Counted from the stretch's first letter, positions 50,322-61,736 are shown. The stretch: DNA of 64,000 nt from Methylobacterium sp. Leaf465 (GCF_001424705.1 NZ_LMRA01000001.1:432810-496809), one strand, 5' to 3'. Program-made: numbers and translations. The notes: generated from the sequence alone by a model not told the origin.

Positions 50322-51632
50322 GTGAGCACCACCCCGGCCAAAATCGCGCAGGCCCCCGCCGCGCACGCCCCGGCCGCCCCCATCCCCGTCACCGTCTCCG
50401 AACCGGCCGCCCGGCCGTGGACAGGCCCGGGCTTCGGCGAGTTCGTCGGCATCGTCGCGCTGATGATGGCCGTCACGGCGATTTCGATCGACAACCTGCT
50501 GCCCGCGTTTCCGGCGATCCAGGCCCGCTTCGGCGTGGTCGATCCAAACAGCCTGCAACTCCTCATCTACGTCTACATGATCGGCTTCGGCACGGCGCAG
50601 ATCGTCTACGGGCCGCTCTCGGACACCTACGGGCGGCGCTCGGTGCTGCTGGCGGGCCTGGCGATCTACGTCGTCGGCACCGGCCTTGCCATGGTGGCCC
50701 CGTCCTTCGGCTGGCTCCTGGCGGCGCGCGTCATCCAGGGCATCGGCGCCGCCAGCGGGCGCGTCCTCTCGACGGCGATCGTGCGCGACCGCTTCGCGGG
50801 GCGCGAGATGGCGAGCGTGATGTCGCTCATCATGATGGTGTTCCTGATCGTGCCGATGATCGCGCCGGCCATCGGCGGCGCGATGCTGCTGTTCGGCTCG
50901 TGGGTCTACGTCTTCGTCTCGATGCTGGCGCTCGCCGGCATCCTGGTGATCTGGTTCGCCTGGCGGATGCCCGAGACGCTGCATCCGGAATACCGGCGGC
51001 CCTTCTCCCTCGCGGCGGTGGCCCAGGCGGTGGCCATCACCTTCCGCAACCGCGTGGCGGTGGGGTACGCCACGGCGCTCGGCCTGCTCACCGGCTGCAT
51101 CATGGGCTATGTCGGCTCGGCCCAGCAGGTCTTCGACACGGGGCTCTACCATCTCGGGGGCCTGTTCCCCCTGGCCTTCGGCCTCGTCGCCGGCGCCATG
51201 GGGGTCGCCACCCTGGTGAACGCCCGCCTCGTCCGGCGCCTCGGCATGCGCCCGCTGTCCCATGCGGGTCTGAGCCTGTTCGTCGTCGTGGCGGTGGGGC
51301 AGGTGGTGGCGGGGCTCGCCTATCACGGTCACCCGCCCCTGGGGCTGTTTCTCGCGATCCTGGCCGCCAACCAGTTCCTGATCAGCTTCGCCATGCCGAA
51401 CTTCAACGCCCTGGCGCTGCAGCCCCTGGGCGAGATCGCCGGCACGGCCTCGTCCTTCCTCGGCTTCTACACCACGATCCTGGGCGCCTTCTGCGGCTTC
51501 CTGATCGGGCACGCCTTCGACGGCTCGGTGCTGCCCATCGGCATCGGCTACGCCCTCCTCGGGGGCCTAGCCCTCGCGGTGGTGGCCTGGACGGAGCGGG
51601 GCCGCCTCTTCCGCGGCGGCGTCTCCGGTTGA
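50322..51632 (+). CDS. Bcr/CflA-type drug resistance MFS transporter
   Basis: 436 aa with 12 membrane helices after an N-terminal Pro/Ala-rich extension of about 40. The Bcr/CflA signatures are clear: TAISIDNLLPAFPAI, VYMIGFGTAQIVYGPLSDTY, GRRSVLL and RVIQGIGAASGRVLSTAIVR. Drug/H+ antiport of the DHA1 group is likely. GTG 50322 is the only in-frame start close to GAGGA; the in-frame extension upstream overlaps the divergent hydrolase. Confidence 0.9.
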   Translation: MSTTPAKIAQAPAAHAPAAPIPVTVSEPAARPWTGPGFGEFVGIVALMMAVTAISIDNLLPAFPAIQARFGVVDPNSLQLLIYVYMIGFGTAQIVYGPLSDTYGRRSVLLAGLAIYVVGTGLAMVAPSFGWLLAARVIQGIGAASGRVLSTAIVRDRFAGREMASVMSLIMMVFLIVPMIAPAIGGAMLLFGSWVYVFVSMLALAGILVIWFAWRMPETLHPEYRRPFSLAAVAQAVAITFRNRVAVGYATALGLLTGCIMGYVGSAQQVFDTGLYHLGGLFPLAFGLVAGAMGVATLVNARLVRRLGMRPLSHAGLSLFVVVAVGQVVAGLAYHGHPPLGLFLAILAANQFLISFAMPNFNALALQPLGEIAGTASSFLGFYTTILGAFCGFLIGHAFDGSVLPIGIGYALLGGLALAVVAWTERGRLFRGGVSG

Positions 51633-51711
51633 GGACACCGCAGCCTTAACGCCGTCTTCAGGCGGTCGCGACAAAGCTCGGTCTCCCAGGATCCCTGACG
51701 GAGCCCCAGAC

Positions 51712-52245
51712 GTGACCGGCCGTGCCCAAGACGGACTGCTCTTCCTCGCCCGGCTGCTGCTCGCCGCCGCGCTGCTGCCCACGGGGGTCGCCCGGGCCCT
51801 GAACGTCTCCGGCTTCGCCGTCACCCTCGCGGCCACAGGCCTGCCGTCCCCGAACGCCGTCGCCACCGCGGCCGTGATCGTCCAGGTGTTCGGCCCCGTC
51901 GCGCTGATCCTCGGCGTGCTGCCGCGCCTCAGCGGCCTGGCGCTCGCCGTCTTCGTCGGCGTGATGGCCGTGCTCCTGCACCCGTTCTGGCAGTTCTCCG
52001 GGCCGAGCGCGGTGGCCGAGCGCACCCTGCTGCTGGCCGATTTCGGCCTCGCCGGCGGCTTCCTCATCTACGCGATGACCGGCCCCGGCCGCTGGAGCTG
52101 GCAGGGCTGGCGCCAGGGCGCGCGCGCGTCGGCGGGTGCGGGCAAGGCATCGGCCAAGGCACCGGCCACTTCCTCGGCCGCCGCGCGGGGCGGATCGAAG
52201 CCCAAGCGCGCCCCCGGGCGGAATCCGGCCCGGGCCGCCGCCTGA
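51712..52245 (+). CDS. DoxX family membrane protein
   Basis: 177 aa. Four membrane helices within the first 120 residues with DoxX-like LLFLARLLLAAALLPTGVAR and TLLLADFGLAGGFLIYAMTG, then a basic Ala/Lys/Arg tail without structure (KPKRAPGRNPARAAA). Starts at GTG 51712 with GGAG 8 bases upstream. It lies 79 bases behind the Bcr/CflA transporter and may share its transcript. DoxX proteins have been tied to quinone/thiosulfate redox and stress membrane complexes; role here unknown. Confidence 0.82.
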   Translation: MTGRAQDGLLFLARLLLAAALLPTGVARALNVSGFAVTLAATGLPSPNAVATAAVIVQVFGPVALILGVLPRLSGLALAVFVGVMAVLLHPFWQFSGPSAVAERTLLLADFGLAGGFLIYAMTGPGRWSWQGWRQGARASAGAGKASAKAPATSSAAARGGSKPKRAPGRNPARAAA

Positions 52246-52281
52246 GGTCCCGGACGCCCCCGCGTTCGACGGCATCGCGTC

Positions 52282-53697
52282 CTACGGCATCGCGTTGCGC
52301 GGGGCGGCGGCGGCGAGCCGGTGCCCCGAGACCTCGGCGCCGGCCTCCGGGCTGAGCCGCCGGAAGGAGAAGAAGGACATCACCGAGATCAGCGCCACCG
52401 CCAGGAAGGCCGGGGCGAAATCCTGCGCCACGATCTCGGTGCGGCCGTGGAACGCCGCGGCGCCCTCCAGGGCCAGCGCCCCGAAGGACACTCCGAGGCT
52501 GAGCGAGAGCTGCTGGGCCACGCTCGCGAGGCTCGTGGCCGCGCTCATCTCCCGGGTCTCCAACTCGGCATACGCGATGGCGTTGACGCAGGTGAATTGC
52601 AGGGACCGCACGCAGCCGCCGATCAGCAGCACGCAGATGATGATCGCGTGCGGGGTCTCGGCGGTGAACAGGCCGTTCACCGCGAGGAAGGCCGAGGCGA
52701 CCAGCGCGTTGATGAGCATCACCCGCCGGAAGCCGTAGGCGCGCAGGATGCGGGGGCCGACGAGCTTGATCAGGAGCGCGCCCGCCGCCGCCGCGAAGGT
52801 GATGAGGCCCGAGCGCAGGGGATCGAGGCCGAAGCCGATCTGGAGCATCAGCGGCAGCAGGAAGGGGATCGCCCCGGTGCCGATCCGGAACAGGCTGCCG
52901 CCGGTCACCGCCGCGCGGAAGGTCGGGTAGCGCAGCAGGTCGAGGCGGATCACCGGGTTGGCCAGGCCGCGCGAATGCCGGAAATACAGCCCCAGGAGGA
53001 TCGCTCCGGCGGCGAGGCAGCCCCAGGAGACGCCCTCCGGGAGGAGGGGGCGGCCGGTGGATGCAAGGCCGAGCATCAGCGTGGCGAGCCCAAGCCCGGA
53101 GAGGAGGAAGCCGAGGACGTCGAGGGGTGGGCGCTCGGATTCGCGGATGTTCTCGAAGTAGAGCGTCGACAGCACGATGCCGGCGATCCCGATCGGGATG
53201 TTGATGAAGAAGATCCAGCGCCAGTCGAAATAGGTCGTGATGAAGCCGCCCAGGGGCGGACCGAAGATCGGCCCGATCAGGGCGGGGATGGTCAGGTAGG
53301 CCAGCGCGCTGACGAGTTCGCTCTTGGGCACGCTGCGCAGGATCACGAGGCGTCCCACCGGCACCATCATGGCGCCGCCGAGCCCCTGGAAGAACCGTGC
53401 GGCGACGAAGCCTGCCAGGGAGTTCGAGGCCGCGCAGGCCAGCGAACCGGCCATGAACACCCCGAGGGCGACCCGGAACACCGTGCGGGCCCCGAACCGG
53501 TCCGCCATCCAGCCGCTGATCGGAATGAAGATCGCCAGGCTGACGAGGTAGGCGGTGAGGGCGAGCTTGAGGGCGATCGGGTCCTCGTTCAGGCTCTGGG
53601 CGATGGCCGGGAGCGCGGTGGCGATCACGGTGGAATCGGTGTTCTCCATGAACAGCGCGGTGGCGACGACGAGGGGGACGATCTGGGACGTGCGCAT
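52282..53697 (-). CDS. EmrB/QacA-type (DHA2) MFS transporter
   Basis: 471 aa with about 14 membrane helices. Motifs: TALFMENTDSTVIATALPAI (TMS1, D-x-T-I-V-type), SGWMADRFGARTVFRVALGV, ARFFQGLGGAMMVPVGRLVI and DWRWIFFINIPIG. Drug or dye exporter of the 14-TMS family by likeness. Convergent with the DoxX gene (36 bases). ATG 53695-53697 chosen; the frame extends upstream without homology. Confidence 0.92.
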   Translation of the reverse strand: MRTSQIVPLVVATALFMENTDSTVIATALPAIAQSLNEDPIALKLALTAYLVSLAIFIPISGWMADRFGARTVFRVALGVFMAGSLACAASNSLAGFVAARFFQGLGGAMMVPVGRLVILRSVPKSELVSALAYLTIPALIGPIFGPPLGGFITTYFDWRWIFFINIPIGIAGIVLSTLYFENIRESERPPLDVLGFLLSGLGLATLMLGLASTGRPLLPEGVSWGCLAAGAILLGLYFRHSRGLANPVIRLDLLRYPTFRAAVTGGSLFRIGTGAIPFLLPLMLQIGFGLDPLRSGLITFAAAAGALLIKLVGPRILRAYGFRRVMLINALVASAFLAVNGLFTAETPHAIIICVLLIGGCVRSLQFTCVNAIAYAELETREMSAATSLASVAQQLSLSLGVSFGALALEGAAAFHGRTEIVAQDFAPAFLAVALISVMSFFSFRRLSPEAGAEVSGHRLAAAAPRNAMP

Positions 53698-54003
53698 CGG
53701 CGAGACATAGGTCCGGTCGGGCGTTTCGGATGCCTCATACCGACAAAAAGCGATGCCGCGGCAAGCGCGTATGCAATGACGAATGGCTCGGGATGAAAGG
53801 GACATGCCGCACGTGCAGGGCCCGGGCCTTTCGACGGCGTGGCCCTGCGGCCACATCGGCCCAGCATCGAACCGGCGACGGCCTCGCTCACCTTTCCACA
53901 ATGTTGCTGGAGCCGCTAAGCTCGACGGCATGATCGGGTGCCGCTCGACTCCGCTTCGGAGCCGTGCCGGGCGCTCCCCACCGTGTCCCCAAGAAAGTCA
54001 CCG
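53698..54003. other. divergent intergenic region, nothing recognised
   Basis: 306 bases between the DHA2 transporter and the lipoprotein gene. It has a less GC-rich section at about 53730-53770 (CATACCGACAAAAAGCGATG) that may hold a promoter. No repeat or RNA element seen. Confidence 0.4.
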
Positions 54004-54906
54004 ATGCTTCCGAGGTTCGAACATCGACGCAGGCTGGCGGGCTTCGTCTCCTGCCTCGCCCTGGCGGCTGCCGTCGCCGGCTGCGGGACCGTGGTGCTCA
54101 CGGAATCCGGCGCCCTGACCCGGTACGACCGCCTCGCCGGCAGCGACGAGACGGCCAGCTCTTCGCGGATCTTCGTCGATCCGGCGGCCCTCGCGGCCAC
54201 CCGGACCGTGCGGATCGTCCCCACCGCCTTCTCGGAGGTGGTGGCCCCGGGCCTGACGCCGGCCGAGCGCAAGCTCGTGGCCAACGCGGCCGACCGGGCG
54301 CTCTGCTACGAACTCTCCCTGCGCTACGACGTGGTCTCGGGCCGGAAGGCGGACCTCACGGTGCGCTCGGCCGTGACCCGGATCGATCTCACCAACGTGC
54401 CGGCGGCCGGCGCCACGGTGGCGACCTCGGCGGGCATCACCATCGCGTCCCAGCTCGGCGCCGGCTTCGCGACGGCCGTCGGCCGCGTCCCGATCCCCCG
54501 CATCCCGATCGGTCTCGGCAGCCTGACCGTCGAGGCCGAGGCTCTCGACAGCCGCAACGTGCAGCGCGCCGCCATGGTCTGGGGCGGGGCCAGCAACGCC
54601 TTCACCAACCAGGCCCGGTTCTCCCCGGCCAGCGACGCCTACGACCTCGCCGGCGAGTTCGGCCAGGATTTCGGCTTCTACCTCGCCACCGGCCAGGACC
54701 CGTTCAAGGCGCCGCTTACGCTGCCGACCTACGACCGCGTCCGCATCACGACCCTCGGCGAAGCGCCCCTCGACCCCGATTGCGAAGCGTTCGGCCGTGC
54801 CCCGGGCCTCGACGGCATCCTCGGCGATTACGTCGGCGCGCCGCCGGAATGGACCGACAGGGGGCCAGCCGAGGGCCTGCCGGGCGCGCCCCGAGGCGTG
54901 CGCTAG
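54004..54906 (+). CDS. DUF3313-like lipoprotein
   Basis: 300 aa. Lipoprotein signal with lipobox AVAGC (Cys at about 27), then a beta-rich domain: RYDRLAGSDETASSSRIFVD, VVAPGLTPAERKLVANAADR and LTVRSAVTRIDLTNVP are the DUF3313 pattern, with NAADRALCYELSLRYDVVSG in the middle. Outer-membrane lipoprotein of unknown function. Starting at ATG 54004 keeps the signal peptide compact; a longer start at 53938 is possible. Confidence 0.8.
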   Translation: MLPRFEHRRRLAGFVSCLALAAAVAGCGTVVLTESGALTRYDRLAGSDETASSSRIFVDPAALAATRTVRIVPTAFSEVVAPGLTPAERKLVANAADRALCYELSLRYDVVSGRKADLTVRSAVTRIDLTNVPAAGATVATSAGITIASQLGAGFATAVGRVPIPRIPIGLGSLTVEAEALDSRNVQRAAMVWGGASNAFTNQARFSPASDAYDLAGEFGQDFGFYLATGQDPFKAPLTLPTYDRVRITTLGEAPLDPDCEAFGRAPGLDGILGDYVGAPPEWTDRGPAEGLPGAPRGVR

Positions 54907-55019
54907 GCGCAACCCCCACCGGAGAACGGCGTCCCGGGCGCATTTTCCTGTCGGACGCGCGCACCGGCGGCTTTGCGCCGGTTCCCCGTGCATGATACTG
55001 GCCCGTGCCAACCCAGTGA

Positions 55020-56564
<1,545 letters not shown>

Positions 56565-56625
56565 CCCGCGCCGCGCGCGCCCGTGTCGGACGTCCGGCAC
56601 GGGTCGCCGCCCGATAGGAATCGCC

Positions 56626-57057
56626 GTGACCGTCCAAGCCATCCTGGCGCCCGTCTTCGCCCAGGTCCTCCTCACCTTCGCGCTGCTGTTCTGGACCGGG
56701 CGGATGCGCCTCTCGGCGGTGCGCGACGGCGCCGTGAAGGACCGCGCGTTGACACTGGGCCAGCGCGACTGGCCGGCCCCGGCCCAGCAGGCCGCCAACA
56801 CCTTCTCGAACCAGTTCGAGATCCCGGTGCTGTTCTACGTCCTCGTCGGGTTCGCCCTGGCCACCCGCAAGGCCGACCTCCTGTTCGTGATCCTGGCCTG
56901 GATCTTCGTGGCCACGCGCGTCGTCCATGCCGGCGTCTATCTCACCACGAACCACATCCCGCACCGCTTCCGCGCCTATGCCGTCGGCACGCTGGTGCTG
57001 CTGGTGATGTGGATCCTCTTCGCGTTCCGGATCTTCCTGGCGCCGATCGGCGTCTGA
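56626..57057 (+). CDS. MAPEG family membrane protein
   Basis: 143 aa, four membrane helices, start GTG 56626. MAPEG signature: NTFSNQFEIPVLFYVLVGFA and ATRVVHAGVYLTTNHIPHRF. Members act as glutathione S-transferases/peroxidases or leukotriene-type synthases; the bacterial role is little known. 61 bases behind guaB, so possibly cotranscribed with it. Confidence 0.88.
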   Translation: MTVQAILAPVFAQVLLTFALLFWTGRMRLSAVRDGAVKDRALTLGQRDWPAPAQQAANTFSNQFEIPVLFYVLVGFALATRKADLLFVILAWIFVATRVVHAGVYLTTNHIPHRFRAYAVGTLVLLVMWILFAFRIFLAPIGV

Positions 57058-57134
57058 GCCGGGACGATGACGCGGCCTGACGGATCGGTGGCCGCATCGG
57101 GCCGCGATCCGCGAACGACGAAAGGGATCAGACC

Positions 57135-58091
57135 ATGCGCGTGCTCGTTGTCGGCGCCGGGGCCACCGGCGGATACTTTGGCGCACGCCTCGCCGAGGCC
57201 GGCCGCGACGTCACCTTCCTGGTCCGTCCGGCCCGCGCGGCGAAGCTCGCCGCGGCCGGGCTGAGGGTCGAGAGTCCCGCCGGCAACCTGCACATTCCGG
57301 CGCCACAGACCGTCACCGCCGCCGACCTCGCCGCCGGCAAGGGCGGCGCCTTCGACCTCGTGCTGTTCTCGTGCAAGGCCTACGATCTCGACAGCGCCAT
57401 CGCCGACGTCGCGCCGGCCGTCGGACCCGACACCGCGATCCTGCCCCTGCTCAACGGGATGCGCCACCTCGACGCGTTCGACGTGGTATACGGTGCGGAC
57501 CGTGTGCTCGGCGGCTCCTGCGCCATCGTGGCGACTCTCGGCCCCGCGGGCGAGATCCGTCAGATGAACCCGCTCCATACCTTGACCTACGGGGAGCGCG
57601 CCGGCGGCCGCTCCACCCGCGTCGAGGCCATCGAGGCCCTGATGCAGGGCGTGAATTTCCAGCCCCGCCTCAGCGAGCAAATGCTGCTGGAAATGTGGGA
57701 GAAATGGAGCTTCCTGGCGACCCTGGCCGGGGCCACCTGCCTGATGCGCGCCACCATCGGCGACATCATGGCCGCTCCGGGCGGGCTCGCCTTCGTAGAA
57801 GCGCTGATGGAGGAGTGCCGTGCCATCGCCGAAGCCGCCGGCTACGCACCGCGGTCGACCGTGATGGACAACACGCGCAGGACGCTCACCGCCGAGGGCT
57901 CGGCCTTCACCGCCTCGATGCTGCGCGACATCGAGGGCGGCGCCCGCATCGAGGCCGACCACATCATCGGCGACTTGATCGCGCGGGCCCCCGATGCGGC
58001 CGGGCATCCGATGCTCGACCGGGTCTACACGCACCTGAAGGCCTACGAGAACCGCCGCGCCCGCGAGTCGGCGGCTGCGACCCCTCAGTAG
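57135..58091 (+). CDS. 2-dehydropantoate 2-reductase family protein
   Basis: 318 aa, NADPH-dependent ketopantoate reductase fold: N-terminal VLVVGAGATGGYFGARLAEA, LVLFSCKAYDL, PLLNGMRHLD, catalytic Lys in LEMWEKWSFLATLAGATCL and substrate-binding SMLRDIEGGARIEADHIIGD. It may serve pantothenate synthesis, but several paralogues act on other 2-keto acids, so I give no symbol. GGGA precedes the ATG. Its stop overlaps the end of the small lipoprotein gene on the other strand. Confidence 0.88.
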   Translation: MRVLVVGAGATGGYFGARLAEAGRDVTFLVRPARAAKLAAAGLRVESPAGNLHIPAPQTVTAADLAAGKGGAFDLVLFSCKAYDLDSAIADVAPAVGPDTAILPLLNGMRHLDAFDVVYGADRVLGGSCAIVATLGPAGEIRQMNPLHTLTYGERAGGRSTRVEAIEALMQGVNFQPRLSEQMLLEMWEKWSFLATLAGATCLMRATIGDIMAAPGGLAFVEALMEECRAIAEAAGYAPRSTVMDNTRRTLTAEGSAFTASMLRDIEGGARIEADHIIGDLIARAPDAAGHPMLDRVYTHLKAYENRRARESAAATPQ

Positions 58092-58258
58092 CGCGGGCCG
58101 GGCGGCGGGGGCGGGGGCGCGCCGTATTCGAGCTGGGTCTTGGCATCGAGCCGGCGCGGGGGTGGCGCCGACAGGTCGGGGGCGTCCGGCGCCGTGGAAC
58201 AGGCGGCGACCGCCAGCATGACGAGGCCGGCGAGGCTGAGATGGATGACGGGAGACAT
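58085..58258 (-). CDS. small lipoprotein
   Basis: 57 aa, easily missed because of its length. Met-Ser-Pro start, hydrophobic signal LAGLVMLAVAACSTAPDAPD with lipobox AVAAC, a short Pro-rich body and LDAKTQLEYGAPPPPPPGP at the end. Convergent with panE-like gene, 7-base overlap of the two ends. Entericidin-like or LptM-like small lipoproteins have this layout, but no family is assigned. Codon structure and lipobox support a real gene. Confidence 0.7.
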   Translation of the reverse strand: MSPVIHLSLAGLVMLAVAACSTAPDAPDLSAPPPRRLDAKTQLEYGAPPPPPPGPRY

Positions 58259-58344
58259 GGGGTTCTCTAAAGCTCCAGGCGTCCGCTCTGCGCGGCACCG
58301 TGGCGCAAGCTGAGCCGTAAACGCGCCGGAAGCTCGACTGTATT

Positions 58345-59724
58345 GTGTCCGGCCGCCGCCCGAAGCGTGGCCGTATCGCGGCGCCCGCCGAAAGCGACTG
58401 CCCAGAACCCGAGGATCTTGCCCTGACGCCCCCCGCCCGCCTCTCCGCCGCCATCGAGGTCCTTGCCGATATCGCCTCGCGCCGCCGCCCCGCCGCCGAT
58501 GCCCTGAAGGATTGGGGCCTCGCCCATCGCTTCGCCGGATCGGGCGACCGGGCCGCCATCGCCAGCCTCGTCTACGACACCCTGCGCCGGCGCGCCTCCG
58601 CCGCCTGGATCATGGCCGACGAGAGCCCGCGCAGCCTCGTCATCGGCACGCTGCGGCTCCAGTACGGTCTCGCTGCCCCGACCATCGCAGAGATGTTCAG
58701 CGGCGAACGCTTCGCCCCGGAGCCACTGACCGCAGACGAATGGACGCGCTTGACGGACGGCACCCTGGTCGACGCCCCGCTTCATGTCGCCGGCGATGTT
58801 CCCGAATGGGTGCTCCCCTCCCTCGAGGCGACCTTCGGATCCGCTATCCTCGACGAATTGCGGGCCCTCGGCCGACGCGCGCCCCTCGACATCCGTGTCA
58901 ACACCCTCAAGCGCAGCCGCGCAGAGGCCCTGGCGGGCCTCGCCCACCTCACACCGGAACCGACCCCGCACGCGCCCAATGGCCTGCGCATCCCCATCGG
59001 CGACGACGGACGCGGCCCGGCCCTCCATGTCGAGCCAGAGTTCATCGACGGCTGGTACGAGATTCAGGACGAGGGCTCGCAGCTCGCAAGCCTTCTCAGC
59101 GGCGCACGGCCCGGCGAAACCGTCATCGATCTCTGCGCCGGCGGCGGGGGAAAGACCCTGAGCCTGGCCGCGATGATGGAGAACTCCGGCCGTTTGATCG
59201 CCAGTGACGACGATCCGCGCCGGCTCGCCCCGATGCACGAGCGCCTACGGCGCGCCGGCGCCGTCGCGGAGATCCGCACGCCCCGTGCCGGCAAGGCCCG
59301 CACCGACGTCCTCGCAGACCTCGACGGCCGCGCGGACCGCGTCCTCGTCGATGCCCCCTGCACCGGCTCCGGCACGTGGCGGCGTAATCCCGATGCCAAG
59401 TGGCGGATGCGTCCGAATGCCCTGAGCACACGCGTCGCCGACCAGGCCACGGTACTCGACCGGGCCGCAAGGCTGGTGCGCACCGGCGGTCGCATCACCT
59501 ACATCACCTGCTCGCTGCTCCCCGAGGAGAACGACGCGGCCGTCGCTGGCCTTCTCGCGCGTCGGCCTGACGACTTCGCGGTGGTCTCAGCCTCCAAGAT
59601 CCTTTCCGCGCACGCCCCCGAACTCGGCTCGGCCATCCGCCTGACCCAGTACGGCCTCCAGATGAGTCCCGCCCGAACCGGCACCGATGGCTTCTACGTC
59701 GCCACCCTGGAGCGGCGGGCCTGA
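58345..59724 (+). CDS. RsmB/NOP-family RNA m5C methyltransferase
   Basis: 459 aa. N-terminal NusB-like helical part (about 35-130), then the SAM-dependent methyltransferase with SAM loop VIDLCAGGGGKTLSLAAMME, the two catalytic Cys regions VLVDAPCTGSGTWRRNPDAK and ITYITCSLLPEENDA. It methylates a cytosine in rRNA or tRNA; the target (RsmB-type C967 or another) cannot be told. Starts at GTG 58345, 86 bases from the divergent small lipoprotein. A bidirectional terminator follows. Confidence 0.93.
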   Translation: MSGRRPKRGRIAAPAESDCPEPEDLALTPPARLSAAIEVLADIASRRRPAADALKDWGLAHRFAGSGDRAAIASLVYDTLRRRASAAWIMADESPRSLVIGTLRLQYGLAAPTIAEMFSGERFAPEPLTADEWTRLTDGTLVDAPLHVAGDVPEWVLPSLEATFGSAILDELRALGRRAPLDIRVNTLKRSRAEALAGLAHLTPEPTPHAPNGLRIPIGDDGRGPALHVEPEFIDGWYEIQDEGSQLASLLSGARPGETVIDLCAGGGGKTLSLAAMMENSGRLIASDDDPRRLAPMHERLRRAGAVAEIRTPRAGKARTDVLADLDGRADRVLVDAPCTGSGTWRRNPDAKWRMRPNALSTRVADQATVLDRAARLVRTGGRITYITCSLLPEENDAAVAGLLARRPDDFAVVSASKILSAHAPELGSAIRLTQYGLQMSPARTGTDGFYVATLERRA

Positions 59725-59730
59725 AACGAG

Positions 59731-59757
59731 GAATGGCCCCACATGGGGGCCATTCCA
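59731..59757. terminator. hairpin between convergent genes, probable bidirectional terminator
   Basis: GAATGGCCCC (59731-59740) and GGGGCCATTC (59746-59755), loop of 5. No strong T run on the plus strand; CCTCGTTTC on the minus strand. It lies between the convergent RsmB-like and small-basic-protein genes. Confidence 0.65.
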
Positions 59758-59786
59758 GACATCTGCTCAGGAGAAGCGGCGCAGTT

Positions 59787-60014
59787 TTAGAAGCAGCGGC
59801 GCTTCCGCACCACGACCATCCGGCCCATCGGCCCACGGCGCTTGGTGACGACGGTCTTGCAACGGGGGCCGCGGATCACCGTGCGCTCGACAACGCGGAC
59901 CTGCTGGATCCCGCTGGTGGGTGCAATGCCGGCCGGAACGGGTAAGGCGGAGGCCGAGGTGGCTCCGAAGCCGGCGAGGGCGAGGGTGGCGATCCCGAAG
60001 ATGGTGGCTCTCAT
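59787..60014 (-). CDS. small exported basic protein
   Basis: 75 aa. Signal peptide (MRATIFGIATLALAGFGATS ending SALP), mature part of about 50 residues with IQQVRVVERTVIRGPRCKTV and a very basic end (VTKRRGPMGRMVVVRKRRCF) with two Cys that could form a disulfide. GGAG 8 bases before ATG. Function unknown; similar tiny basic periplasmic proteins occur in Methylobacterium. Divergent from guaA. Confidence 0.72.
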   Translation of the reverse strand: MRATIFGIATLALAGFGATSASALPVPAGIAPTSGIQQVRVVERTVIRGPRCKTVVTKRRGPMGRMVVVRKRRCF

Positions 60015-60179
60015 GGCTGAGGCTCCTGTTCGTTGCTGGGGTCGCACGGTGTCGACGCCCGGCTGTGAACACCGGGTTAACGGTCCTTTGCGCCGCATCC
60101 CCAGCCCGATACCCGCCGCGGGGCGGCTCTGCGGGGTGATCCGTTGCACCGGACCGAGGCCTCGTCTAACTCCGGTTCC

Positions 60180-61736
60180 ATGACTACAGAGCACGATAAG
60201 ATCCTCATCGTCGATTTCGGCAGCCAGGTGACGCAGCTCATTGCACGCCGCGTTCGCGAGGAGGGCGTCTACTGTGAGATCGTCCCCTTCACCAAGGCGG
60301 CCGAAGCCTTCGCCGAAACCAAGCCCAAGGGCGTGATCCTCTCGGGCGGTCCCGAATCGGTGACGACCGACGCCTCGCCCCGGACCCCGCAGATCGTGTT
60401 CGATTCCGGCGTGCCGGTCTTCGGCATCTGCTACGGTCAGCAGACCATGGCGGCCCAGCTCGGCGGCGAGGTCGAGGGCGGGCACCACGCGGAGTTCGGT
60501 CGGGCCGAGATCGAGATCCTGTCGGATTGCCCCCTGTTCAAGGGCGTCTGGCACGTGGGCGAGCACTACCCCGTCTGGATGAGCCACGGCGACCGCGTCA
60601 CGAAGCTGCCGGACGGTTTCACGACCGTCGCCATGTCGAAGAACGCCCCCTTCGCGGCGGTCGCGGACGAAGCGCGCAAGTACTACGCGGTGCAGTTCCA
60701 TCCGGAGGTGGCGCACACGCCGCATGGCGCCCTCCTGATCCGCAACTTCGTGCGCGACATCGCCGGCTGTTCCGGCGACTGGACCATGGGCGCCTACCGC
60801 GAGGAGGCGATCGAGAAGATCCGAGCGCAGGTCGGCAAGGAGCGGGTGATCTGCGGCCTGTCCGGCGGCGTCGACTCAGCGGTGGCGGCGGTGCTGATCC
60901 ACGAGGCGATCGGCGAGCAGCTCACCTGCGTCTTCGTCGACCACGGCCTCCTGCGCATGGGCGAGGCCGAGGAGGTCGTGCGCCTGTTCCGCGACCACTA
61001 CAACATCCCCCTCGTCCATGTGGAGGCGCAGGACCTGTTCCTCGGCGAGCTGACCGGCGTCAGCGACCCGGAGCAGAAGCGCAAGACCATCGGGCGCCTG
61101 TTCATCGACGTTTTCGAAGCCGAGTCGAGGAAGATCGGCGGCGCCGCCTTCCTGGCCCAGGGCACCCTCTACCCGGACGTGATCGAGAGCGTCTCGTTCA
61201 CCGGTGGTCCCTCGGTCACGATCAAGTCCCACCACAATGTCGGCGGCCTGCCCGAGCGCATGAACATGCAGCTCGTCGAGCCCCTGCGCGAGCTGTTCAA
61301 GGACGAGGTCCGTGTGCTCGGCAAGGAGCTCGGGCTGCCGGAGGCCTTCGTCGGACGCCACCCCTTCCCGGGTCCGGGCCTTGCCATCCGCTGCCCCGGT
61401 ACGATCACCCCCGAGAAGCTCGAAGCTCTGCGCAAGGCCGATGCGATCTACCTGGAGGAGATCCGCAACGCGGGCCTCTACGACACGATCTGGCAGGCCT
61501 TCGCGGTGATCCTTCCCGTGAAGACCGTCGGGGTGATGGGCGATGGACGCACCTACGACCACGTCTGCGCCCTGCGCGCGGTGACCTCGGTCGACGGCAT
61601 GACCGCCGATTTCTATCCGTTCGACATGACGTTCCTCGGTCGGGTGGCGACGCGGATCATCAACGAGGTCAAGGGGATCAACCGCGTGACCTACGATATT
61701 ACCTCGAAGCCGCCTGGAACGATCGAGTGGGAATGA
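60180..61736 (+). CDS. guaA: GMP synthase (glutamine-hydrolysing)
   Basis: 518 aa. Class I glutaminase N-domain with nucleophile Cys in [12 protein letters not shown] and His-Glu in [13 protein letters not shown] pyrophosphatase P-loop [17 protein letters not shown], and C-terminal dimerisation part ending [20 protein letters not shown]. It converts XMP to GMP. Start ATG 60180; complete. The 3' end of guaA is a known insertion site for integrative elements, and here an integrase gene follows 293 bases downstream. Confidence 0.97.
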   Translation: MTTEHDKILIVDFGSQVTQLIARRVREEGVYCEIVPFTKAAEAFAETKPKGVILSGGPESVTTDASPRTPQIVFDSGVPVFGICYGQQTMAAQLGGEVEGGHHAEFGRAEIEILSDCPLFKGVWHVGEHYPVWMSHGDRVTKLPDGFTTVAMSKNAPFAAVADEARKYYAVQFHPEVAHTPHGALLIRNFVRDIAGCSGDWTMGAYREEAIEKIRAQVGKERVICGLSGGVDSAVAAVLIHEAIGEQLTCVFVDHGLLRMGEAEEVVRLFRDHYNIPLVHVEAQDLFLGELTGVSDPEQKRKTIGRLFIDVFEAESRKIGGAAFLAQGTLYPDVIESVSFTGGPSVTIKSHHNVGGLPERMNMQLVEPLRELFKDEVRVLGKELGLPEAFVGRHPFPGPGLAIRCPGTITPEKLEALRKADAIYLEEIRNAGLYDTIWQAFAVILPVKTVGVMGDGRTYDHVCALRAVTSVDGMTADFYPFDMTFLGRVATRIINEVKGINRVTYDITSKPPGTIEWE

